64,000 nt of DNA from the NCBI GenBank assembly GCA_963971575.1, contig OZ020611.1, forward strand, positions 239,778,654 to 239,842,653. Direction: 5' to 3'. Both the position numbers and the translations under genes were made by a program. This document shows, piece after piece, positions 13,274-25,969 of the stretch. The DNA is from Liopterus haemorrhoidalis (Eukaryota > Arthropoda > Insecta > Coleoptera > Dytiscidae). Below the pieces are notes generated by a model. It was not told where the DNA came from. It searched no databases and saw nothing but the letters and a program-made list of their open reading frames with translations. Every line of letters starts with the position of its first letter. Positions within the stretch are counted from its first letter, which is position 1.

Positions 13274-13790
13274 CGAAATATGTATGCAGCCAAAATATTC
13301 ACTTTTACCAGTTTTTATAAAAACGTTATTTTAAAAAACGTGTAAAGCGAAATCGTGTAAAAAAAGTACCGCGTAAATCGGGGGATAGGAGTATAGTCGG
13401 ATTGCTGATAGGTGACTGTTACATGTATGTATCAAGTAGTGCACTCACATAATAATCTAGTTACCATTATTCAGCGATTTTCAGCGATGTCAGTGTCTGG
13501 TAATAAATATTGATTAAAATATGGCTTGCGGCCAATTATTAAATTCACAAACTTTAATTTTAAATCTGCTGGAATAAACAACAAATTATAATCCAAAATT
13601 TACGTATGAGTATAAATTTTTCCTTATTTATAATTATTACCTTAAAATTAATATTTTTGTTTGTTTGAGCACTGCTGTAAATTTATTTCCGCGCTCTAAT
13701 TAGTAAAGATATCTACGAATTATGCTGTTTCTTTCTAATGCTTTGTTTTTTATTCAAATAATTTTGAAGGTTAGTTGTCAACTTGGATCA

Positions 13791-14612
13791 CTATAGGGAT
13801 TTGCAGCTAAGCACCCTACCATCTGGTGAGCGTTTCATGAACTTGTGTACATCATATAACATATCGTTTTGTGTATTGGTTTTGTATGAAGTTTGTTTTT
13901 AAAGTTTTATTATAATCATTGAAAAATGTATAATACATATTGTTGTGTGCCTATGTGCAATTCATTGAAAAGAAGAAACCCGGAAATATCGTTTCATTTG
14001 TTTCCACTAATATCAGACACCGTATGGTTCGAAACAAAATTGGGAAAGCAAGAGGTTAGGAATCGACGCGATGTTTAGATAAACAATTTAAAAATTGGAA
14101 AAAAAGTGAGCCCTTATATCAAAGTTTGCTCATTACATTTTAATGATAGTAACTACAAAAAATATTTTCAATTTTGTATTTATTATCGCATATCTTGAAA
14201 ATTCCTGTTATTGTGTGTGGGTTTGTAATGCACAAGTTTGTAGGCATAATGCATAAATCTTTATGAACTCTCTGTTTTTTTCAGTGACTCCACACAATAT
14301 TATATGCCCAGCATTGTAGATTTCTACCCCTTGGTAAACAACACGGGAATTATTATTTCCCCCAATATAGTTAAAATAATCGACAATGGAAAACCGCCAT
14401 AACTTAAAACCAGATCACAAAATGTAGTATTTTAGATGTTTACAAGTAATGTCACTTCACAAAATCAGAAAATCCCAAACAATTATTTATTTTTTGTCGT
14501 TTTTTGATACACTTTTCGCTATTATTTACTAGTAAATGTCAAGTGGTATCTGATTTAGAATGGTTTCAAAAAAATCCGCGTGGCGCTACGATCTTAAAAT
14601 TTTTCCCCTATA
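13791..14612 (+). mobile_element. THAP-domain DNA element, copy 2
   Basis: Inverted partner of 8032-8854. Begins CTATAGGGATTTGCAGC and ends TTTCCCCTATA. Encodes a THAP-domain fragment near its start; the rest has no frame of note. Confidence 0.7.
13926..14198 (+). pseudogene. THAP-domain fragment, one in-frame stop
   Basis: 91 codons including the final stop. THAP features in order: CCVPMC near residues 6-11, SFHLFP, a tryptophan in DTVWF, then after a single TAG stop the CSLHF pair completing a C2CH finger. Closest known setting is P-element/THAP9-type transposases or a gene derived from one. The stop after NRRDV is present in both copies, so it was probably in the copy that spread. Confidence 0.7.
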
Positions 14613-16060
14613 CGTTACTATGGGTATGCAAATAATTTTAATGATATAGACAGAGAAAGCATATAGTATTGAATATCGATACTTGTAGCAACGAACAGTC
14701 ACTTATCAGCATTCCGACTATACTTAGTAAATTTTCAACATAATGTTAATTTATTTACAGCAAAATAAGCCATTGGTAAGTAATCAACTGTGTACTATGT
14801 CTTCAAGATGGCGCCTATCGTCAATTATGCAATGTTCAATTGTAATTACTGCAAAAGGATTTGTAATAATGCGATAATGCGTCAGGAAAAGGGGCAAAAA
14901 ATAAACAAAACATATTTAAACATAAGTTACATATATTCGTATAATTTATAACAATAATCCAATTGAAAAGCATAAGCCCTAACTCTGTTATAAAAAGCAA
15001 TGAACATAACAATCCAGACTTATAATAAAAAGTGTTCTATTACAATATACCCCTAATTTTAAAAATGTGTTACATCATCAGTAATACCTAAGATATACTG
15101 ATTATAAACAATGGACTGTATATTTAAATTCCTTAAAATAAATTCCCATATTTTTATGCAAAACACTAAACAAATAGCACCGAAATTAGCTCATTCGAAT
15201 AAATGCTCAAGCGTGCTGTACATAAAAAGATCACCTAACCTAAAAAAAATTAAATAATGTTTCTACAGTTTAACAAATTTTCATGATGCTAGCGCAACAA
15301 ATGTCACATCCAACACACAAAAATAGAATTTAAATTCAATATTTTGTTTTAAAAAAATTGATTAGATAGTTCCTTTACACAACTTCAATTAAAAATACCT
15401 TCAAAAACAATCAGCTGTTCTCTAGCCGCCATCTTATGTCACTTATCAATATTAAACCATCAAACCATGACATTTTAGTGCTACAGTTGGTCTTGTTTAT
15501 GCGTGTCTATTCAAAATGGCGACCTGTCAAATTTTTTAAAACAAAATACAATTCTAAATTTGTGAATTTATTATTTAAAGATACATAAAAATTATAATTT
15601 TATATTAAAATTGCGTTAGTTTACCTAGTAAGGCCACAAGATTACGTCAAAAAAAAATCTGTTATTTTGTTTAAAAAATTCATTTGATAAATTAAAAGCC
15701 ATTTTATAAATAATTATTTTTTAAAATTTTATTGCCAAATTTAGCTTAAACCTAAGAGCATATATGGCAAATATTATATTATAAAAATAATCTCAGAATT
15801 CGAAAATGAAAATTTCAAAGTACAAAGGTAAATTTTGAAAATGAAACAAGGATTTCGATTCTGTAATTAATAAAATTGTTTAAATGAACACATTTTGAAT
15901 AAATTTATTAATTACGACCCGGATTTTAACAATTTATGGAAATGTGGATGATTTGTATAGTGTATATTTGTATGTATGTATGTCTGTATGTATGTATATT
16001 GAGTGTAGTGTTGGTTACAGTAAACAAATCAAAGGCACAACAAATGTTTTAAAATACAAC
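14613..16060. other. Intergenic DNA, microsatellite at 15968-16000
   Basis: AT-rich with no recognised transposon ends or coding similarity. A (TGTA)n run with one CTG variant lies at about 15968-16000. Confidence 0.45.
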
Positions 16061-16599
16061 TCACAATAAGGCTACGGAGCGACAATTGTAGTTCAACTGC
16101 GCGATAAATATCGCTTACATCTTATGGAGAGTACTGTAGTAAACTAGACCGAGCAAATGTATCCACGAACGTGTGACTTCAAGGTCATGTCGCTAGCTGA
16201 TAGAAATTCAGCTATATTTATCGCCGAGACAGTGATTACATTTATCGCTCGTTGCGATAGACTAGTTTTCATCTTTGAAGAGCACTTATTTCGAATAGTT
16301 TACATTTCTAAAGGTGTTAAATCATAAAAATAATAAACATTTAGAGTTTATTGCTTATGATATTGCTGTAATAGAACATAGACGACACTGATGTGAGGAT
16401 AGAACAAAGAGAACACGTTTTATGGTGGAGGTACTATATTTTCTAATCACGTACTATTTTGATATTTATTACTGGACAATAGATGGGTACACTGTTGTTA
16501 AATTTTCGCGTTACATCGAGTAAATTTCGGTATGTTATGTATTCTTGTGGTGAAATCGGGCAAATATTTTAATATTCTAGGGGACGGCGTGTTAAAAAC

Positions 16600-17170
16600 A
16601 ACAAATAATGTTTTTCATCGCTTGTGCGATAGTTATCGCAACGACAGTTATCGTCCAGGGCGAGAGTATTGATAGATAATTCACTCTCCAGTTGGTCATA
16701 TTTGGTCATATAGAGCGATATTTGTAGCCAATATATAAATCTATCGTTTCACATAAAGACTGTTGGATAAGATAGTTATCGTTTGGGATGGGAGAATTGA
16801 CAGATATGATAATTCACATCCGACTCCAGCGATATTTAACGCTATGATCATATGGAGCGATATTTGTTGCCAACATTTAAAGCTATCGTTTCATACTAAG
16901 ACTTAAAGACTGTTGGAACGTTATCGTCTAGGATTGGAAAATTGATAGATACGATAAATCACGCCCGCCTCCCGCTATATTTAACTCAGGTCATGTAGAG
17001 CGATATTTGTAACCAATATTTAAAGCTATCGTTTCACAATAAGACATTTTTTGGAACGAAAGATCGTCTACAGTGAGTGTACAGACAGATGTTACGATAA
17101 TTCAAGCTCAACTCATCCAAAGTCACGTCTAGCGATATTTGTAGCCATAATTTAAAGCTACAATTATCTT
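16600..17170. repeat. Diverged tandem array, ~133-143 bp units
   Basis: The word AGCGATATTTGT recurs at 16713, 16856, 16998 and 17131, with CTATCGTTTCA and TTATCGT words at matching positions. Related ATCGC words appear from about 16090, so the parent element may be larger. Confidence 0.7.
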
Positions 17171-18526
17171 GTCTGCCTACTATGAATAATTATATTTCAA
17201 ATAATTGTTTAACTTTAATAATTTGTTTACTGTTAATGTGTATTTTCATAACTATATGAAACAGAACGCACTCAAACCCATTCTGCAAATTTACACACAA
17301 TCAGCATAAAAAATACTTAAATAAGAAAAACAAAAAAAAAACATATATAGATAAATCTAGTTCTACATATCTCCAACAGATGGCATACAAGTTCAAATTT
17401 CTACTGTCAAGCCGAAATAAGTTTAAATGTTAAATTCGATGTATTAATAGTATAATTATGTATAAAAATTATTTTTGCGCTGTTAAATAATGTTTTTGCT
17501 TGTGTATATTGTAAACGCGTTGTTTATTGTTGTAAAGTTGGTATAAGCATGTTGTTCTTTTAACATTTGTAAGTGTGTGTGTCCACCCTGTAACGTTTTT
17601 TATATTTTTAGGATTTTTTTCTATATACAGGGTGTTTTAACATTTAAACTTCGTAAAATTAGCGTGTATACAAAAATCTATATATGTATATAAGATAATA
17701 AATAGTAATTAAATATATTTCAGATCTTGGATATTATGATCTGTACCCTTTTGAGTCATTTTGAACCAAAATATCTCAAAAAGTATCTAAAATATATTAT
17801 GTTATGAAATAAATTGGCTCAAAATGGTTCATTGATGTTCTAGGGAAATTTAGTTACTGTACAGTACTGACAATAGCAAAGATGCAATAAAATTAAACTA
17901 AATAAAATAATTAATAATAAACTGTAATAAATAACAGTGTAACGAGAGGTTCGTGTTTTATATAACAGTGTAATGAGAGATTAGACGCCATCTTGAACTA
18001 TCTGTCAAATATTTTTTGTATAATTGCATTCACAGAAAAATTACCTGGCCTGTTATACGGTTGTGAATAATGGATATTAACTGCTAACGTTACATAATAA
18101 TAATAATAATAGGTTCCAACGCGTAATTAACAAGGCTGAATCGATTTTTTTAGATTTTACAGTGTTAAATTTAATTTTTACCTGTTTCATCGCAGTATAT
18201 AACGAACTGGATATAAATATTTACTGTGACAGGTATTTTGACAGAACTGTTTACAGTAACATCGGCATATGTCGGATATCTTCGGAATTTATGTCAGATT
18301 TACATCAAAATAAAGGCAAATAACGCGAAATATCGGTATTAAATGTAAAAAAATACATTTATGTTCCGGTTCATTCGACTTTCTTTGGATATTGTGTTTT
18401 ATGAATGTTTTTGGTGTAAATTTATTGAAGCCAGTGTATTATTAATTATTTTATGAATGTTTTTTAATGCATCTGAACTAGAGATGTGATAAAAAAGAGT
18501 AGAAAATCCAAAAAAACTACCCTAAT
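17171..18526. other. 3' flank of Limpet with a transposon terminus
   Basis: Downstream of the Limpet stop. Contains TATACAGGGTGTTTTAACA at about 17626, whose inverted counterpart CAAACACCCTGTATA is at about 19803. The Limpet 3' UTR should lie in this stretch; I could not place its end. Confidence 0.5.
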
Positions 18527-18668
18527 TTACATAAATCTCTCCTTGGCGCATTCTGGGCAGATGATCTTCTCGGCATCCGTGATGAAACCACGACCGACCA
18601 GACTTGTGCTGCAGCTAGCGCACTTGAAGCAATCGTTGTGCCAATGGCGATCTTCGAAAGAGATGAAC
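18527..18668 (-). CDS. Lmpt: Limpet/FHL LIM protein, last coding exon
   Basis: Starts after a TTTTCTTTTAG acceptor with the third base of an arginine codon and ends at TAA (18529-18527). The product FISFEDRHWHNDCFKCASC...CPECAKERFM is the final LIM domain of Limpet/four-and-a-half-LIM proteins: the zinc ligands H and C of WHNDC, the CxxC that follows, then CPEC. It joins exactly to 21009-21211 (AG + G gives arginine). LIM domains bind partner proteins rather than DNA; FHL proteins act at muscle sarcomeres and as co-regulators. The end of the protein is at the usual family position, so the C-terminus is complete. Confidence 0.95.
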
Positions 18669-18825
18669 CTAAAAGAAAATATCAAGTTAATAGGACTGTC
18701 TTTGGTACTTAAAAACATATACAGTGGCTATTGTTTATAACGACATCTGATATAATGACCAATCAGTTTTTGCGACGAAATTTCAAAGTCCCGGCCAGAA
18801 ATATAACTTTTTATATGTGAGACTA

Positions 18826-18977
18826 AAGCCTGGTTTATAATAGATATGTTATGGAACATAAGCATAAAAATTACACTACTCTCTTCGTTCTGTTTATTAC
18901 AAAAAGATGTTTTGAAGGGTCAAATCCATTGTTCAATGCATATGCGGTTATGTTATGGAGTTATAATAAACCAGCTT
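18826..18977. mobile_element. MITE, AAGCCTGGTTTATAA ends
   Basis: 152 bp with inverted ends AAGCCTGGTTTAT / AATAAACCAGCTT and TA flanks. Lies in the last Limpet intron. Relatives at 36495-37294 (interrupted) and 37296-37442. Confidence 0.75.
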
Positions 18978-19856
18978 TATTGCTTATAAACGACTTCGGA
19001 TATTACGATGAAAAATGGCTTGAAATTTGGGTCACATAGCAAGTTTGTAACATAGCAAGTGTGGAAAATGATTTTGTTACAAAAAAAAAAAACAAATAAA
19101 ACCTGCAAATTTTCTTGCCTGATAGTACGAGTTTGATATTTAAGGTGATCAAATCGTTTGTAATTATGGCTTACGTATGTTATTCAAATGAAGAAATGAT
19201 CAAATAAATTCTGTTAGGGCCGAACAACTCTACCAAGAAAGGTATACTGAAGGTAAAGGTTAGAAGACTTAGAACATAGGTTATGAACAGCCATCAGGGA
19301 AATTCAAGTGTATACCGTTCTAAATGTAATGGAAGAGTTTTTATTACGAATGAGAAAATGTGTGGATAACAACGGCGGTCATATTGAACATTTGTAAATT
19401 TTGCGTAGTTTATTGCTAACTTTAGACATATTTTGTTTTATTGTTTTTCCTACTTACATAATTTTATATCTTTTTATAATTTAGTTTCTACGATTTTTAT
19501 GTTATTTATTATTTTCTAAATAAAAGGTCGCCATTTTGAAATGGTTAAAATTAAAGTATGATATTTTGATATCCTTGTAAAGCTGATTTAATGTACTTTT
19601 AATAAAAAAATAAATAAATAAAATTAAAAAAAGTACCGATTCCCTATGCTAGATAAAAAGTTGAAACAATTTCCGCTGAAACCAGAAGTGATGCAAAATT
19701 CTTATCATAGTCTTTAAGTGGGCCCTTTTGTCTAGTTTTACTTTTCTTCTAAAGAATTTTTGGTATCTCTTAAAATAAAGGAGTTATTAGAGGTGCGGCG
19801 TTTCAAACACCCTGTATAAAGAAGCAACAACTACTATTTATTCAATTTCCAATATT
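18978..19856. other. Limpet intron, transposon terminus near its end
   Basis: AT-rich intron DNA. CAAACACCCTGTATA at about 19803 is the inverted counterpart of 17626. No exon seen. Confidence 0.45.
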
Positions 19857-20154
19857 ATATATATAAAAGCCCTAATTCCTGTGTGTCTTAAGGTAACGCT
19901 AAGTTCCTGGGTGCTAGCGGGGCTTGAGGTGGGCGGTTGGTCACAAACTGTCCCAACCGGGAGCGACGTACTCCGACAGCAGCTCGGTTACCGAGACCAG
20001 AGCAGTCAGTACCTTGGCTTAATCAAAGAATGTTGTGTCAATTGATGTTACATTTAATAATTTTTGTTAACTGTTTTTATTACGTGTGATTCAAAGTACA
20101 CACTTCCCTTTTTTTTAATTTTTAAAAATATTTAGATAACATAAATTGAGAAAA

Positions 20155-20439
20155 ATGGAAGATCCTATAGCGAAAAAGAGGCGATTAAATAAGGAGAGGC
20201 AACAGTGATGGAGAAATCGCCAGAAGAATGAAAATTCTGATATGGTACGACAGAAAAATACGGAGAGATATGTACGTCGCAAGATTTATTTGACTCCTGA
20301 AGAAGCGGAAGCACGACGTGCTTCTAACGCGCTTTTGCAGGCACGCAGGCGAGAACTTGAAACACCTGAAGAGACAGCAGCACGCCGTGCTGCTAATACG
20401 CTTTCGTATGCACGTAGGCGAGCGCTTGAAACAAATTAG
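20155..20439 (+). pseudogene. Helitron protein N-terminal fragment with stop
   Basis: From ATG at 20155 the frame reads MEDPIAKKRRLNKERQQ, then TGA, then continues in the same frame through MVRQKNTERYVRRK to a stop at 20437-20439. Two repeats of about 23 residues (starting PEEAEARRASN and PEETAARRAAN) are typical of the arginine-rich lead-in of insect Helitron-like helicase ORFs. The TGA stands where relatives often have arginine, consistent with a CGA to TGA change. The helicase is absent. Confidence 0.65.
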
Positions 20440-20740
20440 TATCCGGTCCGATACTAATTTTTAAACGACACGCATTGAGCGGCTTTTTAGGATTTCCCAG
20501 GTATAATCAGAAACAGCTATACCATTGATGTCTAGCATATGGCCCGCAGGCCGTATCCGGTTCGATACTAATTTTTAAACGACACGCACTGAACGGCTTT
20601 TTAGGATTTCCTAGGTATAATCAGAAACAACTATACCATTGATGTCCAGCATAAGTCCCGCGGGCCGTGCCCGGCCCGATATTAATTTTTAAACGACACG
20701 CATTAAACAGCTTTTTAGGATTTCCTAGGTATAATCAAGA
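20439..20740. repeat. 114-bp tandem repeat, 2.6 copies
   Basis: Units begin at 20439, 20553 and 20667, exactly 114 bases apart. Each contains CGATACTAATTTTTAAACG (or a close variant) and a short GC-rich tail CCCGCAGGCC/CCCGCGGGCC. The third copy is cut short before the Helitron 3' end. Confidence 0.9.
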
Positions 20741-21008
20741 AACGTATTTGTTTTGTTAATATACGCAGAATCATGCAAATTTTAATAATTGATTCCTGCT
20801 TATATTGATTTTTATTCGATATCAGTTTTCCAACATTGTTGGCAACGGGTCTGCTAGTTGAAATAAACAAATCGCTTTTGTCGCTGGTTTTGATCACAAG
20901 TAAACCGAACAATTGCGTATTTTGACGCAGGTCTCGTAATGCGCTAGTTGTTTGAATCTTAATTATAAGTAATGGGATATCGTTCTTAAGTGATAATTAT
21001 CTCCATAC

Positions 21009-21211
21009 CTGGTGCCACCGATACCGGTGATTGGCTCGGTGCAGGCCGTGCAACGCTTGGCGAAGAGACGGCCGAAACATTCGGCGCAGCATGGCTTGTC
21101 GTCACGGGAAGTGAAACGTTGACCTGCCAAGTTCTTATCGCAGTGGGTGCAGGTGAAGCACTCACGATGCCATGGCTCGTTCTTGTAGGTTACGCCACCG
21201 CTCTGGATAGC
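21009..21211 (-). CDS. Lmpt: Limpet/FHL LIM protein, penultimate exon
   Basis: 203 bases, from a TTGCAG acceptor to an ACCAG|GTATGG donor. Encodes 67 residues plus two bases: AIQSGGVTYKNEPWHRECF, then CTHC, CAEC and CTAC pairs, ending GIGGT(R). This is most of one LIM domain and the start of the next, in the order known from Limpet. One oddity is cysteine in KPCCAEC, where relatives usually have tyrosine in the first C position; the four zinc ligands are still present. Phase 0 on the 5' side matches the AAG end of the exon at 23819. The codons are GC-richer than the surrounding introns, as expected of a selected host exon. Confidence 0.95.
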
Positions 21212-22390
<1,179 letters not shown>

Positions 22391-22393
22391 TAA

Positions 22394-23548
22394 CACTGGT
22401 CAGCAAATATAAACTTTTTTTTTTGCTGACTTAGATCTGATACTAGTTTTTAACTAATTTTGGGGTGCTGATTTCAAAAATGTTAACAGTTTCTGCCTAT
22501 CTCGTCAAATTTTTGTTCTATCGTATTTTGATTTTTCACCTTTTCACGTTCTGATATACGTCTACTTTAATTTTTATCTTCGTTCTTGTTGTCCAATATA
22601 TTTCGTAGGAACGACTTACATGCAGGTACTTGTTATAGACCTTTTTTACAACGGCGGGGGTTGCAAGGTCATGGGTAAGGTACTTAGTACGACCGCTGCA
22701 TCCATTAAATGTTCAGATTTGTACTTGTTTTTCAATAAGTTTCCCAGAAAAGGCTTAGATGGTGACTGTTTCAAATATATATCTGAAACATTTCAAAGTA
22801 TCAGTAATGAGAAGCTAAAAGCTGGCATTTTTGACGGACCACAAGTTAGAAAATTAGTGAATGATCCACATTTCACTGTACATATGGATGATATGGAGAA
22901 GAATGCATGGCAGTCTTTCGTGGCGCTCATCAAAAATTTTCTTGGGAATAAAAAAGCTGAAAACTATGTGGAGGTCGTTGAAAATTTGATTGAACAGGAG
23001 CGTGAAACTTCATTTTTTAAACAGTCATCTTGACAAATTTCCTGTCTTGGAGATGTTAGTGATGAACAGGGTGAACTTTTCCATCAGGATTTAAAAGAGA
23101 TGGAGAGACGTTATCAAGGAAGGTGGGATACTCACATGATGGCTGACTACTGTTGGAGTATTAAAAGAGACTTATCGGGAATGGTGCACTCCAGAAGATC
23201 TTACAAACAACTATTTAATCCTTAAATTATTTTGTGTTTTTATTTTAACACTCCAATGCATTAAAATGTAATTTAAACTGTTCTCGTTTTCTTTCTTTCA
23301 CTATAAATAAAATTTTAAGAATATTTTCTAATTATTTAGTCATTATTGTTCGCCAAATTTGTACCAATTACAGTATCGACGTCTAAAATTAAACGATAGA
23401 TGTATTATTTGGCCGAAAATATGTATTTGGTGTAGAGCAAAAATCTGATGTGATACGCAAAAACTGATGTGATATTTGAGTTCAGCAGCACCAAATTAGT
23501 AAGAAACAAGTCTTAGATGTAAGTCAGCTAAAATTGTGTTGACCAGTG
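22394..23548 (+). mobile_element. CACTG-ended element with 3-bp TAA duplication, copy 1
   Basis: 1,155 bp, ends CACTGGTCAGCAAA / GTTGACCAGTG, flanked by TAA on both sides. Subterminal GTCAGC words recur. CACTG ends with a 3-bp duplication suit the CACTA (EnSpm) group. It carries a broken reading frame also present in copy 2 (49285-50454). Lies in a Limpet intron. Confidence 0.75.
22620..23225 (+). pseudogene. Arthropod repeat-associated ORF, frameshifted
   Basis: Open for 137 codons (22620-23033), including FKYISETFQSISNEKL, then HFTVHMDDMEKNAWQSF. Similarity to copy 2 resumes in another frame after about 23035 (FHQDLKEMERRYQGRWD, then HMMADYCWSIKRD), ending at TAA near 23225. I recognise this as a protein repeated in arthropod genomes but know of no function. 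There is no zinc finger, DDE triad or helicase motif in it, so it is probably not the transposase of the element that carries it. Confidence 0.6.
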
Positions 23549-23818
23549 TAATTTATGAATTTATTTTGCCTTGTCTTTAAATGTTTTGTTCTGAGCGAAT
23601 GGCTATTACACCAATACCATTTATAGACGAAAATTTATAAGATTATAAAAATATACCCAATAATAAAATATGATAATCGACTTATGACAGGTTCAGCAAG
23701 ATCTGAAAAAAAGTGTGTGGAACTGGATTTTAGCAATGATGTTTGATGAATTTAGATGTTCTCTATGAAGAGAGACATGTAAATGTAGTAAATAGGAAAT
23801 ATTGTTGAAAATGTTTAC

Positions 23819-23988
23819 CTTGTTGCACTTGATGCAGCGGGTGGCGAACTTCTCCTCGTAGCACGCGGCGCAGTAGATGTCCTTCTCACGGGGGATGAAG
23901 GACTTGGTGCCAATCGGGGTCTTGCACTTGCAGCAGCAGAAGCAAGCCTCGTGCCATTGACGATTCTTGTATTCCATCTTCTTTGTTC
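23819..23988 (-). CDS. Lmpt: Limpet/FHL LIM protein, earlier LIM exon
   Basis: 170 bases between a TTGTTCCAG acceptor and an AACAAG|GTAAAC donor. Begins with two bases of a glycine codon, then TKKMEYKNRQWHEACF, CxxC (CCKC), PREKDIYCAACYEEKF and CIKCNK. These are the second zinc module of one LIM domain and the first cysteines of the next. The exon needs an upstream exon ending in one base of a codon; none with LIM similarity was found in the window, but 37572-37776 ends in that phase. The three Limpet exons together encode 170 residues and the stop, with 2.6 and 2.3 kb introns. Confidence 0.94.
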
Positions 23989-24013
23989 CTGGAACAATCA
24001 AAGAAATAAACAT

Positions 24014-25109
24014 TAATTAACACTTCAACATCTACATACGTTTATAAAATATGCTTCTTAAATCAATTACCATGTACATGTATTTTGTTTTGGTTGCACC
24101 GTCATATTAATTTCTAGTTAAAATTTGTCTGAACTTGTGAACATTTTTTGGACCACTTGTTAAATAATCACGATTGTCACGAATCTAGCGATTGTCCACG
24201 GATCTCACATCGAGAATCACTTCTAAAGCCCTTTGTGACCTAAGATGACCATAATAACATTAAAAATGATTAAAAACATTTCGTTTTCAAATTATACTTC
24301 CAAGTACGACTTGAATGTGAATAATTTTTTATTATATATATATATATATATATATTATTAAGCTTCGAGCTACAGATAGATCAATCATCGGTCGTTAAAA
24401 AAAATATAACTTTGGGTGCTCCATTCTAAATTATTACCATTGTTTTTTACTGAACTTTCTATTAATGTTCTATTTCCATTTTTGTTCGATTGTGAAATAT
24501 TCAATTTTGACCAATGAGGACCAATATTTCTTATTAATAATATAGTTTCATAGTTAAGTACGTTATATTTAATATAACGCACTGTATCCAGTTTCACGTT
24601 TGAGTACTTATCACAAATCAAAACAAACGGACTAATCTAAGGCCGCCGTATTCTATTTCATATCTAAAAATTCCAATTTAACAAAGAACCAATCAGTAAC
24701 GATATTATATTGATAACTTCATGTTGTTCGTTAACTCATTGGCGTGTAGAGAAAAAGTAGTGTTCATTTCATAATTAATTGGTTTTTGTTAAGATATATT
24801 ATTGTTTTTTTTTTTTTCGTTATTATTGTTGTTGTTGATATTATTGTTATTAAGATTGTAATTGGAAGACGATTGTTGATCGAGGTTAGCTCTTAGAGAA
24901 AAGTGAAATATTGGACATACATAACCCAATATAAAAATCGAATCTACGTCTATGTGTGCATATCCTTGGAAATAAATTTGATAACAAAATGTTTCTGTCA
25001 ACTATTGCATAACTGACAAGAAATTATGACCGCTCTGTATTTAGCTACTTTAATGCAATTAATAAGTATAAATGATATTTTAAATTCAGTTTTTCTTATT
25101 GAATTTTTT
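24014..25109. other. Limpet upstream intron, AT-rich
   Basis: Contains an (AT)n tract at about 24336-24354 and a (TTG/TTA)n-like patch near 24820-24850. No exon or transposon recognised. Confidence 0.45.
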
Positions 25110-25660
25110 TAGCAGGACACTGTTCCAGTGCCACCCTGCCTCAGCCGCCACTGGCCGCCACTATATTTATTTATGGTAAATATTTAAAAAAGGGTTTAAA
25201 AACCAACCAAGTACCGTTCAGTCATGAATAAACAAGGCCGGAGATATGCAACCCACACGTACACAGCGGCAACAATAGTAGTCTACCCACAGTAAGGCAG
25301 CCAGTGTTCTACCCACAGGTAAACGAAGCTTGCAGAGCGGTGACATCGTACGACCGTCATCCTCTAATCAGGTCAATGTGCAGTACACGCCGGTCACCGT
25401 CACCGACAACGACAACCAACCGCGACTAACAGCGCGACTGAACGCGCGATACACTCTACGGTCGCGTACATCGCCACATATGGACACACGAGGTGACTGT
25501 ATCCGCTCTATGCCTTATATGTACGTGAATCTGCAAGAATGTCTATCTCATTATATGTTTGAAGAAAGTATTTTGTTTGAAAACAATTTCAAACTTAGAA
25601 TACTGGTTTTAGATTTGTTCGTAGTCTTCCAATGGTTTGTTGCTAGTAGCCAAATTGCAT
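25110..25660 (+). other. GC-richer patch with unassigned open frame
   Basis: Base composition changes sharply here. A 110-codon frame (25330-25662) starts MQSGDIVRPSSSNQ and contains TARLNARYTLRSR; the last third is low-complexity hydrophobic. I recognise no family. The start of the patch (CAGTGCCACCCTGCCTCAG) looks like degraded transposon ends. It could be the untranslated leader of a retroelement. Confidence 0.3.
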
Positions 25661-25969
25661 GAAAATATGTTCAGCAGCTTTTGCGTGAATTTCGGACAAA
25701 AAGAAATTGTTTTTTTTACAGATATCGTCTAATGGTGCCTGTCCACTTGAGAGTAAATAGTGGCGAGAAGCTCTCGATAGCAGTTACTCTCAAGTGGACA
25801 GGCATCTGAGAGTAACTCGCTGAAAGTGGCGAGCTACTCTCCGAGAGCTAACTACTCTCAACGTACTTGCAAGTGGACACGTGCTCCCTACACTCTCCGA
25901 GAGTAGCTCGCCAAATACGAACTGTGTTCGAATTCCTGAGAGTACTCTCGAGAGCTGTCTGCTTACAAG

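Larger units (their letters stand above)
19857..20857 (+). mobile_element. Helitron, nonautonomous, with partial ORF
   Basis: Begins in a TATATATAAAAGCCCTAATT context common at the 5' end of insect Helitrons and ends AACGGGTCTGCTAG before T, with a CCAAC-ATT-GTTGG hairpin (20830-20842) just inside, as Helitron 3' ends require. Carries the N-terminal part of a Helitron protein frame and three tandem copies of a 114-bp unit. No Rep or helicase domain remains. Located inside the last Limpet intron. Confidence 0.78.

Noticed and set aside
18486..18740. Plus-strand frame over the last Limpet exon
   Set aside because: Shadow of the minus-strand LIM exon, which has conserved zinc ligands and splice sites.
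23815..23997. Arginine/alanine-rich minus frame over a Limpet exon
   Set aside because: Alternative frame of the real LIM exon; no domain.
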